This document shows positions 27,105-35,927 of a DNA stretch of 64,000 nt, piece after piece. Under the pieces are notes generated by a model that saw nothing but the letters and a program-made list of their open reading frames with translations, was not told the origin of the DNA and searched no databases. Each line of letters opens with the position of its first letter. Positions within the stretch are counted from its first letter, which is position 1. The translations under genes and the position numbers were made by a program. This DNA comes from Sedimentibacter sp. SX930 (GTDB lineage: Bacteria; Bacillota; Bacilli; Lactobacillales; Aerococcaceae), in contig MUZD01000001.1 in NCBI GenBank assembly GCA_002155105.1, positions 1 to 64,000 on the forward strand, written 5' to 3'.

Positions 27105-27806
27105 ATGAAAAAATCGGGAAAAGTTGCAGAAAAGGGCCGCTATGCCAATCGTATTCCCGGAAAATGCCTGTTTTTTTTGCTGAGTCTGTTGCTTTTTGGC
27201 TGCGGAACATCCAATGATGGCGACACCAGTGAGACTGGTCTGGAAGAACTGACCAAAATCGAAGTGACCGAATATGAAGGAAAAGATTTGTCTTCTTTGA
27301 CCGATTTTCGGGAAAACTCAATCAAGGGTCCTCAATATATAGACATAGATTCCTACAAGCTGACGATTGACGGCTTGGTCGAGCAGCTGGTTTCCTTGTC
27401 CTACGACGAAGTGCTGGATAATCAGAAGTACACAAAGGTTGTGACACTGCATTGCGTGGAGGGCTGGAGCGTCGACATCCTTTGGGAAGGGGTTCTGCTT
27501 GCGGACCTATTCGAAGGAGTGGATGTTCAGGCAAGCGCCGATACAGTCATTTTTTATTCAGAAGATGGCTACAGCACAGCCCTGCCGCTGCAGACGATCA
27601 TGGACAGGCAATTGATGATCGCCTATAAGATGAATGGAGTAGTGTTGCCACCAGAAAGAGGCTTTCCATTCCAGCTGGTAGCGGAAGATAAACTGGGATA
27701 CAAATGGATCAAATGGATCACCCGGATTGAGCTGTCCGATGATGCGGACTATGAAGGCTATTGGGAACAGCGGGGCTTTGACAACAAGGCGGATGTCAAA
27801 CCCTAA
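27105..27806 (+). CDS. Molybdopterin-binding lipoprotein (sulfite oxidase/MsrP fold)
   Basis: This 233-residue protein has a basic N-terminus and a signal peptide ending in LLLFGC, a lipobox. The mature part is a single sulfite-oxidase-type domain: YKLTIDGLVEQLVSLSYDEVL, then HCVEGWSVDILWEGV with the Cys expected to bind molybdenum, VIFYSEDGYSTALPL, and RGFPFQLVAEDKLGYKWIKWI. It is shorter than enzymes with a dimerisation domain. It would act on the outer membrane face in reduction or oxidation of a sulfoxide or similar substrate. No cofactor synthesis genes are in the window. The partner for electrons may be one of the two upstream membrane proteins (inference). Confidence 0.82.
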   Translation: MKKSGKVAEKGRYANRIPGKCLFFLLSLLLFGCGTSNDGDTSETGLEELTKIEVTEYEGKDLSSLTDFRENSIKGPQYIDIDSYKLTIDGLVEQLVSLSYDEVLDNQKYTKVVTLHCVEGWSVDILWEGVLLADLFEGVDVQASADTVIFYSEDGYSTALPLQTIMDRQLMIAYKMNGVVLPPERGFPFQLVAEDKLGYKWIKWITRIELSDDADYEGYWEQRGFDNKADVKP

Positions 27807-27871
27807 GCAGAGCGGCTGCAGTACTTTTCAGACTGTGTCCAAGCATAATGCTTCTTCCAAGAAAGACTGAG

Positions 27872-27901
27872 TGGCCAGGGCTCTTGTCCTGGCCATTTTT
27901 T
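27872..27901 (+). terminator. Intrinsic terminator after the molybdopterin lipoprotein cluster
   Basis: TGGCCAGG pairs with CCTGGCCA and is followed by six T. Confidence 0.9.
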
Positions 27902-28063
27902 CGATAGGATTCAGTTTCCTCAAAACTATAGGCTGGAGTCCCGGCATTTGGTATGATGGACTTACCATTTTCAGAAGGTCTGACAGGCCTGCTGGAAAGA
28001 GGAACCGACCTATGAAAAAGGCTACATGATCGAGAAAAAATAACAGTAATGATGAGGATACGT

Positions 28064-28675
28064 ATGATACTTGTAATAGATAATTATGATTCCTTCACCT
28101 ACAACCTCGTCCAATACCTGAAACAATTGGATGAGAACGTTGTGGTGAAACGGAACGATAAGATAACGATCGATGAGATAGCGGCACTGGATCCGCTGAT
28201 GATCCTGATTTCCCCGGGGCCGAAGACGCCTAATGAAGCGGGCATCAGTCTGGATGTAGTCAGACGCTTTGCAGGAGCCATCCCGATTCTGGGCATCTGC
28301 TTGGGGCATCAGACGATCGCCGGGTTGTTCGGCGCAGCAATCGTGAAGGCGAAAGAACCTGTCCATGGGAAGGTTCACGCCATCCGGCATACGGGGAAAG
28401 GCGTCTTCAAAGGCTTGAAAAGTCCGCTGAATGTCACAAGATACCATTCCTTGATCGTGGAAAAGGGGAGCCTTCCGGAAGCGCTGGAAGTCACAGCCTG
28501 GACAGAAGCTGGCGAAATCATGGGCTTTCTTCATCGGGAAGAGCTGATTGAGGGGGTCCAGTTCCATCCCGAGGCGATCCTGACGGAGCATGGCTTGGAT
28601 ATGTTGCGCAACTTTTATGAGCGCGCCAAAAAAAAGCGTGAAGGGGCGATTCTTGATGAAAAAAAGCAAGACTGA
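28064..28675 (+). CDS. pabA: Aminodeoxychorismate/anthranilate synthase component II (glutamine amidotransferase)
   Basis: This 203-residue class I glutamine amidotransferase begins ILVIDNYDSFTYNLVQYL. It has the nucleophile Cys in GICLGHQTI and the His-x-Glu pair in GVQFHPEAIL. It supplies ammonia to component I. Being first in a pabA-pabB-pabC operon, it serves folate synthesis. The start at 28064 gives the canonical N-terminus. Its last 20 bp overlap pabB. Confidence 0.92.
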   Translation: MILVIDNYDSFTYNLVQYLKQLDENVVVKRNDKITIDEIAALDPLMILISPGPKTPNEAGISLDVVRRFAGAIPILGICLGHQTIAGLFGAAIVKAKEPVHGKVHAIRHTGKGVFKGLKSPLNVTRYHSLIVEKGSLPEALEVTAWTEAGEIMGFLHREELIEGVQFHPEAILTEHGLDMLRNFYERAKKKREGAILDEKKQD

Positions 28676-30029
28676 GATCGTGATCAAGGAAATCGTTACC
28701 GGACTTTCGAGCTTCGAGCTGTTCTCGTTGTTCCGCGACCGCAAGCATTGTTTTTTCCTTGACAGCGGGATGGATCCGGAAAAGTTGGGGCGCTATTCCT
28801 TCATCGGATTCGACCCCGAACTGACGCTGACCGCCAAAGCGGGCGTGGATGCTTTTGCAGAACTGAAAGCACTATTGGAAGAATATCAGCTGGACTATGC
28901 AGGCGAGCTTCCTTTCATCGGCGGAGCTGTCGGTTATTTCGGCTATGAGCTGCGCCATCAGGTGGAGCGGTTGCCGAAGGAAGCGCGCGACGATGTCCAG
29001 ATTCCGGACAGCTTCTTTGGCATCTATGACGGGGCGATTGTGGTGGACCAACTTTTGGGAAAAGTCCATCTTGCCTCGCCGGGGTTCTTCGGCGATCCGG
29101 AAAAGTGGGTTGCCGAGGTGGAAAAGGCTATTACAGCAGCGGAAGGGATGCATTTTCCGGCTCAGATTTTGGAATTGGCTGGCGATGCCAGACCGAAGCT
29201 CACCGCGAACATGACGAAGGCGTACTATTTGGCGGCGATTGCGCGCATCAAGGAGTATATCCGGTCCGGCGACATCTATCAGGTCAACATGACCCAACGC
29301 TTCCAATGCCGTACGGAAGCATCGCCCTACGAGCTGTACACGCGCTTGCGCAACATCAACCCGGCTCCCTTCGCTGCGTACATCGACTTCGGCATGGGCC
29401 AGCTGTTGAGCAGCTCGCCGGAGCGGTTCCTGCAGATCCGCAACGGCAATGTGCAGACACGGCCGATCAAAGGCACCCGTCCACGGGGCGCCACCGAACT
29501 AGAGGATAGCGCCAATCGCCAGGAGCTGTTGGAAAGCGAGAAGGACCGGGCTGAATTGCTGATGATCGTCGATCTGATGCGCAATGATTTGGGCCGGGTC
29601 TGCAAAACAGGCAGCGTCAAGGTCACGGAAATGTACCATATCGAAGACTACAGCACGGTTTTTCAGCTCGTTTCGACTGTCGAAGGGGAGCTGGAGGAAG
29701 GCATCCATGCGCTCGATTGCATCAAAGCCGCCTTCCCGGGCGGATCGATAACGGGTGCGCCGAAAATCAGGGCGATGGAAATCATCGACGAAATCGAGCC
29801 GACCCAGCGCAACGTCTATACCGGATCAATCGGTTACGTCGGCTTCAACGGGGATGCGGATCTGAATATCGTCATCCGGACGATCCTGCAGAAGGATGAC
29901 ACGGCCTATTTTCAGGTCGGTGGCGGCATCGTCTGGGATTCGGATGCGGAGATGGAATACGAGGAGACGCTTGTGAAGGCGAAGGCACTCATCGAAGCAC
30001 TGCAAGCGGAATTACCGGAAGGGGAATGA
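28656..30029 (+). CDS. pabB: Aminodeoxychorismate synthase component I
   Basis: This 457-residue chorismate-binding enzyme makes 4-amino-4-deoxychorismate for p-aminobenzoate. Conserved blocks are GDIYQVNMTQRF, SSSPERFL, PIKGTRPRG, ELLMIVDLMRNDLGRV, FPGGSITGAPK and the C-terminal VGGGIVWDSDAEMEYEETL. The lysine in PIKGT is the residue that sets PabB apart from anthranilate synthase TrpE. The start at 28656 follows GAAGGGG and overlaps pabA, indicating translational coupling. No trp genes lie nearby. Confidence 0.92.
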   Translation: MKKSKTEIVIKEIVTGLSSFELFSLFRDRKHCFFLDSGMDPEKLGRYSFIGFDPELTLTAKAGVDAFAELKALLEEYQLDYAGELPFIGGAVGYFGYELRHQVERLPKEARDDVQIPDSFFGIYDGAIVVDQLLGKVHLASPGFFGDPEKWVAEVEKAITAAEGMHFPAQILELAGDARPKLTANMTKAYYLAAIARIKEYIRSGDIYQVNMTQRFQCRTEASPYELYTRLRNINPAPFAAYIDFGMGQLLSSSPERFLQIRNGNVQTRPIKGTRPRGATELEDSANRQELLESEKDRAELLMIVDLMRNDLGRVCKTGSVKVTEMYHIEDYSTVFQLVSTVEGELEEGIHALDCIKAAFPGGSITGAPKIRAMEIIDEIEPTQRNVYTGSIGYVGFNGDADLNIVIRTILQKDDTAYFQVGGGIVWDSDAEMEYEETLVKAKALIEALQAELPEGE

Positions 30030-30031
30030 CT

Positions 30032-30844
30032 ATGCAAGTATTTTTGAATGATGCCTATCTTGAAGAAGCTGCAGCACTGATCAGTCCGCTGTCCCCGGGT
30101 TTCATGTACGGATACGGGGTTTTTGAGACAATCCGTGTTTCCGGTAAAAAAGTGTTGTTTCTGGACCAACATTACGGGCGCATGGTCCGTGCTCTTTCCG
30201 TTCTGGGGATGACTTGCCCTTATCAAGAAAACGAACTCCAGCCGATCATCGAAAAACTGATGGATCTGAATGGCGTTTCCGAAGGGTTCGTAAAGGTCGT
30301 CTGCAGCAAACCGGCCCCGAAAAAACAGCCGCAACAGGAAGCGGATATCCTGATCCTGACAGGAACGAAAACCTACAAAGAGGAATATGCAACAGGTCTG
30401 AAAGTGTGCCTGGCCGATGCGAGAAGGAACGATTTCTCCAAACTCGTCGGCATCAAAAGCATGAACTACACGGAAAATATCCTGGAAAAAGAAGCGGCCG
30501 TTCGGAAAGGCTTTGATGAAGCTCTTTTCCTGAATACCCAAGGGCAGGTTGCCGAGGGATGCGTTTCGAATGTTTTTTGGGTGAAGGACGGAATCGTATA
30601 CACCCCGTCGCTGCACTGCGGCATCCTGGAAGGGACGGCTAGAGCAAGGGCAATCAAGAAATGCTCTGAATTTAAGATTCCGGTCCAGGAAGGGGCGTAC
30701 GGCCTGGAGGAACTTTTGAGTGCGGATGAAGTATTCGTCACCAATGCCCTGATGGACATCATGCCGGTGAGTCTTCTGGAGGAGCGGCATTTGGACCTCG
30801 GTGCATACCAAGTGGTACCCCAGCTCCGGGGAAACGGGCGCTAA
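30032..30844 (+). CDS. pabC: Aminodeoxychorismate lyase (class IV PLP enzyme)
   Basis: This 270-residue fold-type IV PLP protein begins with PGFMYGYGVFETIRV and has the cofactor lysine in GIKSMNYTENILEK, with EGCVSNVFWVKDG. It completes p-aminobenzoate synthesis by releasing pyruvate. ATG 30032 is chosen because GGAAGGGG lies seven bases before it. The ATG at 30026 overlapping the pabB stop is too close to that site. The last few codons (PQLRGNGR) are encoded by the first unit of the family B intergenic repeat, so the C-terminus may have been replaced or extended by repeat insertion. Confidence 0.9.
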   Translation: MQVFLNDAYLEEAAALISPLSPGFMYGYGVFETIRVSGKKVLFLDQHYGRMVRALSVLGMTCPYQENELQPIIEKLMDLNGVSEGFVKVVCSKPAPKKQPQQEADILILTGTKTYKEEYATGLKVCLADARRNDFSKLVGIKSMNYTENILEKEAAVRKGFDEALFLNTQGQVAEGCVSNVFWVKDGIVYTPSLHCGILEGTARARAIKKCSEFKIPVQEGAYGLEELLSADEVFVTNALMDIMPVSLLEERHLDLGAYQVVPQLRGNGR

Positions 30845-30958
30845 ACGGAGCACACCGTTGATTCCTAGCCGCAACTCCGACGAAGCTGCCGTCACCGGAG
30901 AACGCCTGCAAATTGCCGGCTGAACTACGACGAAGCCCGCGTTCCCCGGAGCAAACGA
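30822..30958. repeat. Tandem palindromic repeat, family B, three units
   Basis: Three units with CTCCG (or CTACG) starting at 30824, 30874 and 30924, an exact 50-bp period. Each has the pattern CTCCG-N4-GAAG-like centre and a CCGGAG-type right arm, so each can form a hairpin. The first unit runs into the 3' end of pabC. Related arrays lie at 35681-35812 and 43686-43828. Confidence 0.75.
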
Positions 30959-31007
30959 TAAACACTAAAACCACCCAAACAGCCCGCAAGAAAGGAAAAC
31001 CGAATAG

Positions 31008-31871
31008 ATGGAAAAATGCAATCAAATCGAAAGAAGTCTCATCAAAAAATACCGGAAACCCTTATGGCGGCCCTTCATCAAAGCAATCCAGGAATATGAC
31101 CTGATCCAGAACGGCGACAAGATAGCCGTCTGCATCTCCGGCGGGAAAGATTCGATGCTGATGACCAAACTGATGCAGGAGCTGCAACGGCATGGCACGA
31201 TACGATTCGAGCTGGTCTTTTTGGCGATGGATCCGGGATACAGCGAACAGAACCAGCAACAGATTTTGGATAACGCCGCATTGCTGGAAATCCCGCTGAC
31301 CGTTTTCGAGTCCTCCATTTTTGATGTCGTGGAGAATGTGGACTCGTCCCCCTGTTACCATTGCGCGCGCATGCGCAGGGGCAGTCTGTACCAAAAAGCC
31401 CAGGAGCTCGGCTGCAACAAAATCGCTTTGGGCCATCATTTCGATGACGTCATCGAGACGATTTTGATGAATATGTTCTACAGCGGGACCATCGAGACGA
31501 TGATGCCGAAACTGCATAGTCGGAACTTCGCAGGGATGGAGCTGATCAGGCCTCTCTACCACGTGAAGGAAGCGGATATCATCGCTTGGAAGGACTACCA
31601 TCAGCTGACCTTCCTCCAGTGCGCCTGCCGTTTTACGGAAATGTACGCTGATCAACCGAGCGATCTGGGAGGTTTCAAACGCAAAGAGATGAAGGCGTTG
31701 ATCGGGCAGTTGCGCGAAACGAGTCCGCTTATCGATGCGAATATCTTCCAGAGCGTGCAGAGTGTGAATCTCGAAAAGATCATTTCTTACCGCAATCGGG
31801 ACGGAAGGCATCATTTTCTGGAAAAATACGCGGATGGGGCTGAAAGGCCGCGTCCGGATATGGTAGAATGA
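31008..31871 (+). CDS. TtcA-like tRNA thiolation protein (PP-loop ATPase)
   Basis: This 287-residue protein has the adenylation PP-loop ISGGKDSMLM, a CYHCARMRRG CxxC pair that in TtcA/TtuA proteins helps hold an iron-sulfur cluster, and GHHFDDVIETILMNM. A further Cys pair (QCACRF near residue 205) fits the third cluster ligand. The family inserts sulfur at a tRNA base, cytidine 32 for TtcA. Which base is modified here is not shown. Length is normal. Confidence 0.87.
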   Translation: MEKCNQIERSLIKKYRKPLWRPFIKAIQEYDLIQNGDKIAVCISGGKDSMLMTKLMQELQRHGTIRFELVFLAMDPGYSEQNQQQILDNAALLEIPLTVFESSIFDVVENVDSSPCYHCARMRRGSLYQKAQELGCNKIALGHHFDDVIETILMNMFYSGTIETMMPKLHSRNFAGMELIRPLYHVKEADIIAWKDYHQLTFLQCACRFTEMYADQPSDLGGFKRKEMKALIGQLRETSPLIDANIFQSVQSVNLEKIISYRNRDGRHHFLEKYADGAERPRPDMVE

Positions 31872-31920
31872 GTCGAACCTCCGCAAAAAATCGGAGAACA
31901 TTATTAGGGAGTTGAAAGAA

Positions 31921-32385
31921 ATGACCTTGTCATTCGAAGAAAAAAAAGCGATATTTGATGATTATAAAGAACTGACGGCTGTTCCGGTCTCGATGAACCG
32001 GATCAATTATCATTTCAATGCGAGTGCGGTGGACCACAAAATCGCCGTCCGCTTCCTGCATCCAAACGGCAATGCCTTCATTTATGCAGGCTACCTGCCG
32101 AAAGAAGAGACGGATAAAGGCTATATTTCCGTATTGGAAAGCGACGAAGGAACGATCCGTTTCCTGCTGGAAAAGGCGATTTCCTTTCTGAAAAAAACCG
32201 AAGACGGCTATGAGGAAGGCTATTCGGAAAAATGGGTGGATCGGTCCGGAGATGTTCTGTTGCTGATCTACGATAATCCGATGTGGTCGGTTGCTTTGAA
32301 GAACGGTCAAATGGAAGGAATCTTTAAAACCCGTGATGCGGCTGTCGGTTATCTGATTGATGAAGGTTTCTCGCGGACCAATTAA
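31921..32385 (+). CDS. Hypothetical protein, 154 residues
   Basis: I do not recognise a family. The protein is soluble and acidic. It starts MTLSFEEKKAIFDDYKEL and has a mixed alpha/beta pattern including FNASAVDHKIAVRFLHPNGN and VLLLIYDNPMWSVALKNG. AGGGAG lies nine bases before ATG 31921. It follows the TtcA-like gene by 49 bp and precedes the NUDIX gene by 30 bp. Confidence 0.7.
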   Translation: MTLSFEEKKAIFDDYKELTAVPVSMNRINYHFNASAVDHKIAVRFLHPNGNAFIYAGYLPKEETDKGYISVLESDEGTIRFLLEKAISFLKKTEDGYEEGYSEKWVDRSGDVLLLIYDNPMWSVALKNGQMEGIFKTRDAAVGYLIDEGFSRTN

Positions 32386-32415
32386 CCGCCAAACGCATGC
32401 GAAAGGAAGGCTGTC

Positions 32416-32976
32416 ATGGGAATCAGACAAACGCTTGCGGACTATTCTCCCTTCAATGCGCAGGAAGAAAAGGATCGTGAGTTGATGCTTCGCTATCTGG
32501 ATCAGTTCGATGATCTGTTCAGGCGTGAGAATGAGTTCGCCCATTTCACCGCTTCGAGTTGGGTCGTCAATCGCGAGCGGACCAAGGTGCTGATGGTCTA
32601 CCATAACATCTATCAGTCCTGGGCTTGGATGGGTGGTCACATGGATGGCGAAACCGACTTTCTGGCGACAGCCATCCGGGAAACGAAGGAAGAGACGGGT
32701 GTCGAGCAGGTCACACCGGTATCGCAGGAACTCTTTTCGCTCGAAATATTGAGTGTGGACGGGCATGTCAAAAACGGCAAACAAGTAGGAACACATGTGC
32801 ATCTGAACCTGACCTACCTGCTGGAAGCGGACGAAACGCAAAAGACGAACATCAAACCGGACGAAAACAGTGGGGTCGCCTGGATGGGCTTGGAAGAGGC
32901 GCTCAGCAAGTGCACCGAACCCTACATGAGGATCATTTACGCCAAGCTGAACGATAAATTGAACAGAATGCAATAG
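32416..32976 (+). CDS. NUDIX hydrolase
   Basis: This 186-residue protein contains a complete NUDIX box, GGHMDGETDFLATAIRETKE followed by ETGV, matching Gx5Ex7REUxEExGU. It would hydrolyse a nucleoside diphosphate linked to some other group, with a divalent metal. The substrate is unknown. Several Firmicute relatives of this length are annotated only as NUDIX. Confidence 0.9.
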   Translation: MGIRQTLADYSPFNAQEEKDRELMLRYLDQFDDLFRRENEFAHFTASSWVVNRERTKVLMVYHNIYQSWAWMGGHMDGETDFLATAIRETKEETGVEQVTPVSQELFSLEILSVDGHVKNGKQVGTHVHLNLTYLLEADETQKTNIKPDENSGVAWMGLEEALSKCTEPYMRIIYAKLNDKLNRMQ

Positions 32977-33041
32977 CCGCTCAGCGCCGATGGTTCTCAT
33001 TTTCCATCGCCAACGAAAAGTGGCATAATGGCAGTGGAGAG

Positions 33042-33095
33042 CATCGACTGCGCCGAAGAACGTCTTCGGCGGATCGGTGCAACCGCTGTTTTTTT
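33042..33095 (+). terminator. Long hairpin, possible terminator
   Basis: GCATCGA pairs with TCGGTGC around a perfect inner hairpin CGCCGAAG/CTTCGGCG. Eight T follow only after a further eleven bases, so the element is atypical. Confidence 0.45.
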
Positions 33096-33149
33096 TGTCC
33101 ATTTGCACTGTCGGGGTCGGCATTAAAAAGATCAAGGAGGATTTTATAT

Positions 33150-34034
33150 ATGAATAAAATTGTTCCTCATTTTTGGTTTGATACGCAGGCTGCAGAGGCA
33201 GCCGAATTCTATACCTCACTGTTCGATAATTCCAAAGTCACAAGCATCAGCCAAATCCAAAATCCACCACCATATGGAAATGCCGAGATTGTCTCGATGA
33301 CGTTGGCAGGTCAGGATTTCATGGCAATCTCGGCAGGTCCGTATTTTCGCCTCAATCCGTCCATTTCCATCCGAATCGATTGCGCATCAATGAAAGAAAT
33401 CGATTTCCTTTGGGAAAAACTTTCGGATGGCGGCACGGTGCTCATGCCGTTGGACGCTTATCCCTTCAGTAAAAGGTATGGTTGGATAGAAGACCGCTAC
33501 GGCCTGTCCTGGCAGATCATGCATGTCGGCGAACGGGAGATAGATCAGAAATTGACGCCGACGCTGCTGTTCACGAAAAAACAATGCGGCAAAGCAGAGG
33601 AGGCGATCCTTTTCTATGAGGCGGTATTTTCAGATACCGAAATCGACGGAATGGATTACTACGGAGTTGGGGAGGAACCGGATGCGCCAGGGACGGTAAA
33701 GTTCGCCTCGTTCAAGCTGGAAAATCAAGCGTTCGCAGCCATGGACAGTGCTCAGGCCCATGATTTTGAATTCAATGAAGCCTTCTCTTTCATCGTCAAT
33801 TGCGAAAATCAGGAAGAAATCGATTACTATTGGGAAGCCCTGTCTTATGTCCCGGAAGCGGAAAATTGCGGATGGCTGAAGGATAAATACGGGGTATCAT
33901 GGCAAATCGTTCCAACCGATATGAACGAGATGATGCAGACAGCGGATCCTGAAAAATTGGCACGCGTCACAGAGGCAACTCTGAAAATGAAAAAATTAGA
34001 CCTTGCGGAACTGAGAAGAGTTTACGAAGCCTAG
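33150..34034 (+). CDS. Tandem VOC (PhnB-like) family protein
   Basis: This 294-residue protein is two PhnB/glyoxalase-superfamily domains in tandem. The first starts NKIVPHFWFDTQAAEAAEFY and the second LTPTLLFTKKQCGKAEEAILFYEAVF. Each ends with a KYGVSWQIVP-type motif (DRYGLSWQIMH and DKYGVSWQIVP). Such proteins are often called 3-demethylubiquinone methyltransferase-like, but a ubiquinone role is unlikely in this organism. The substrate is unknown. AAGGAGG precedes the ATG. Confidence 0.88.
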   Translation: MNKIVPHFWFDTQAAEAAEFYTSLFDNSKVTSISQIQNPPPYGNAEIVSMTLAGQDFMAISAGPYFRLNPSISIRIDCASMKEIDFLWEKLSDGGTVLMPLDAYPFSKRYGWIEDRYGLSWQIMHVGEREIDQKLTPTLLFTKKQCGKAEEAILFYEAVFSDTEIDGMDYYGVGEEPDAPGTVKFASFKLENQAFAAMDSAQAHDFEFNEAFSFIVNCENQEEIDYYWEALSYVPEAENCGWLKDKYGVSWQIVPTDMNEMMQTADPEKLARVTEATLKMKKLDLAELRRVYEA

Positions 34035-34076
34035 TCACTGTTTTTTTTGCATGGTTGCATGAAAGAAGGATGTAGG

Positions 34077-35273
34077 ATGAATAAGAAGGTTTGGTGGAAA
34101 GGGTTCTTCTGGAGTATCAACTTGTTATTTTTGGCGATTTTGTTGGGATTTTCAGGTGTTGTTTCGGCCACTACCATGAATGCTGAAAATCTGGATCATT
34201 TGGCTGCAGGTGAGACGATTGAAGGACCGGGTTTCTTTGCGGGTAATGTGGTGAAAGTAGATGGAAATGTGGAGGGGACGACGTTTGTTTCCGGGCAGGA
34301 TGTCCGGATCAACGGCAACATCAACGGTGATCTTTTTGTGGCGTCCCAAACGATTACCATCAGCGGGACAGTGACCGGCAATATTTATGGAGCTGGGCAA
34401 GCACTTACCTTTGATGGTCAGTCGGAAAGCGATGTTTTCTTTGCCGGTCAGAGTATCTCCATCGGACAGGATGCGTCCATTGGCAGGGACTTGTTTGCGG
34501 CTGGCGCAACCATCCTACAGGAAGGGATCATCCAACGCAACCTCTTCGGCGGCGGAGCCGAGATTGTCCTGAGCGGGCAGATCGGCGGGGATGTCAATCT
34601 TCAGACGGACAGTCTGAAACTCCAGGACGGTGCGAACATTGCGGGAGACCTCAACTACAAGGGTGAAAACGAAGCTGACATCGGAACCGGCGCAACGATC
34701 GCTGGAGACACGGATTGGGAATTTTACGAAACAATGGATAGTGGAACAACTGCCGTACGGGAAACGCGCAGGCCGGTCATGAAATTTGTCTGGTTCCTCT
34801 GGAGCTTGGTGAGCGCCCTGTTGGTCTGGTTCCTTATCCGGATTTGGCGCCCCACCTTCTGGCAAAACACAGCCCGTCCGTTGGCTGAACAGCCGTTGAA
34901 GACATTAGGGGTTGGTCTGCTGACATTGTTGGTGGTGCCGCCAATGATCATTTTAGCAATGATCACCGTCATCGGGATCCCGATTGCGGTAATACTTGGG
35001 GTCATTTATCCGATTGCTTTGTATCTATCACGGATCATTGTGGCGGTATTCATCGGCCAGTGGTTGGCGAAACGCTTCAAGTGGCCCGAGCTGCATAAGG
35101 GAGTCTGGCTGGTGCTCTTGGTCTTGGCTGTCCTCGGGCTTTTGGGGCTGCCGCCGTTTGTCAAATTCCTCAGCTCCCTGCTTACCGTCATGGCGGGCTT
35201 AGGCACTTTGGTTATGGCTCATTACAAGGCTACGCCTGAAGGAACCAGCGTTCAGACCGAGCTGGACGTATAG
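34077..35273 (+). CDS. Exported bactofilin-like (polymer-forming) protein with C-terminal membrane domain
   Basis: This 398-residue protein begins with a signal-like hydrophobic segment (residues 10-30, ending VVSA). About 165 residues of short repeats follow, typical of a bactofilin beta-helix (VVKVDGNVEGTTFVSGQDV, INGNINGDLFVASQTI, ISGTVTGNIYGAGQAL). After a linker come four hydrophobic helices (from about residue 235). The beta-helix is therefore predicted outside the membrane, unlike classic cytoplasmic bactofilins. The start at 34077 follows AAGAAGG and GGA. The function is unknown, probably an envelope scaffold. Confidence 0.8.
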   Translation: MNKKVWWKGFFWSINLLFLAILLGFSGVVSATTMNAENLDHLAAGETIEGPGFFAGNVVKVDGNVEGTTFVSGQDVRINGNINGDLFVASQTITISGTVTGNIYGAGQALTFDGQSESDVFFAGQSISIGQDASIGRDLFAAGATILQEGIIQRNLFGGGAEIVLSGQIGGDVNLQTDSLKLQDGANIAGDLNYKGENEADIGTGATIAGDTDWEFYETMDSGTTAVRETRRPVMKFVWFLWSLVSALLVWFLIRIWRPTFWQNTARPLAEQPLKTLGVGLLTLLVVPPMIILAMITVIGIPIAVILGVIYPIALYLSRIIVAVFIGQWLAKRFKWPELHKGVWLVLLVLAVLGLLGLPPFVKFLSSLLTVMAGLGTLVMAHYKATPEGTSVQTELDV

Positions 35274-35369
35274 GCTGCAGAACTGAAAGTGTAGAATCAG
35301 CAAAGGAATTGCCAATTTTTTTCACCGGTAGCTTGGCCTTTTTGCTATAATGGACCCTGAGGTGAATCT

Positions 35370-35624
35370 ATGAAATTCGTAGTGGCAAGGACATTCAAAA
35401 AGAACGGCAGTGCGGCGATCGCAATCGATGCGGTGCCATCCATTTTTGGCTATTCGGAAGAATTGGAGCAACGGTTCGGCCGAAAAATCGAGGTGCTTCT
35501 CCTGAGCGGGGACTCCGCGGAAGCGTTGGAAGAGGCGTGGCCGGAGTACGCACCCATCGCGGTGGTTGAGAACAAAGAAACATTCGAACGCACGATTGAA
35601 GAAAAAGTCAGCCGGAAAAAATAG
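35370..35624 (+). CDS. Hypothetical protein, 84 residues
   Basis: This small soluble protein starts MKFVVARTFKKNGSAAIAID and is half acidic helix (EELEQRFGRKIEVLLLSGDS, EALEEAW). I do not recognise it. Support for a real gene is a candidate TATAAT at 35345, GAGGTG before the ATG and a perfect terminator just after the stop. Confidence 0.65.
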   Translation: MKFVVARTFKKNGSAAIAIDAVPSIFGYSEELEQRFGRKIEVLLLSGDSAEALEEAWPEYAPIAVVENKETFERTIEEKVSRKK

Positions 35625-35629
35625 CATCG

Positions 35630-35676
35630 GATCGGCGCGGAAGCATATGGAAATGCTGCCGCGCCGATCTTTTTTG
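35630..35676 (+). terminator. Intrinsic terminator
   Basis: GATCGGCGCGG pairs with CCGCGCCGATC around a nested AGCAT/ATGCT stem, followed by six T. Confidence 0.95.
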
Positions 35677-35680
35677 ATTG

Positions 35681-35812
35681 TGCTCCGATGAAGGCCAGTC
35701 TGGCCGTAGCACCGACTTCAGATTCGCCCGCAACTCCGGCGGGCACCGCCTAGCCGGAGCAGCCGGCCCAAGACCCGACATTCCTCCGGGAAACGCTATC
35801 TTCACCGCAGCA
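35681..35812. repeat. Tandem palindromic repeat, family B, three units
   Basis: CTCCG starts at 35683, 35734 and 35784, a period of 50-51 bp. The centre copy is the clearest (AACTCCGGCG...AGCCGGAGCAG). The array fills most of the gap between the 84-residue gene and the metF-linked LysR gene. The LysR promoter (TATAAT at 35870) lies just beyond it. Confidence 0.7.
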
Positions 35813-35927
35813 GGCACCGTTTTTCCGATGCGCATCAGCCCGGCCTTGGCCGTGCGGGAACCCATCTGGTATAATCGGGGCAGAATCAAAAAACCATTCC
35901 AAAGCAGCAAGAGGAGAGGGAAGACAG

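Noticed and set aside
31930-33219. Minus-strand frame of 429 codons across the hypothetical and NUDIX genes
   Set aside because: It crosses three genes and their gaps, and the opposite strand has NUDIX and VOC motifs.
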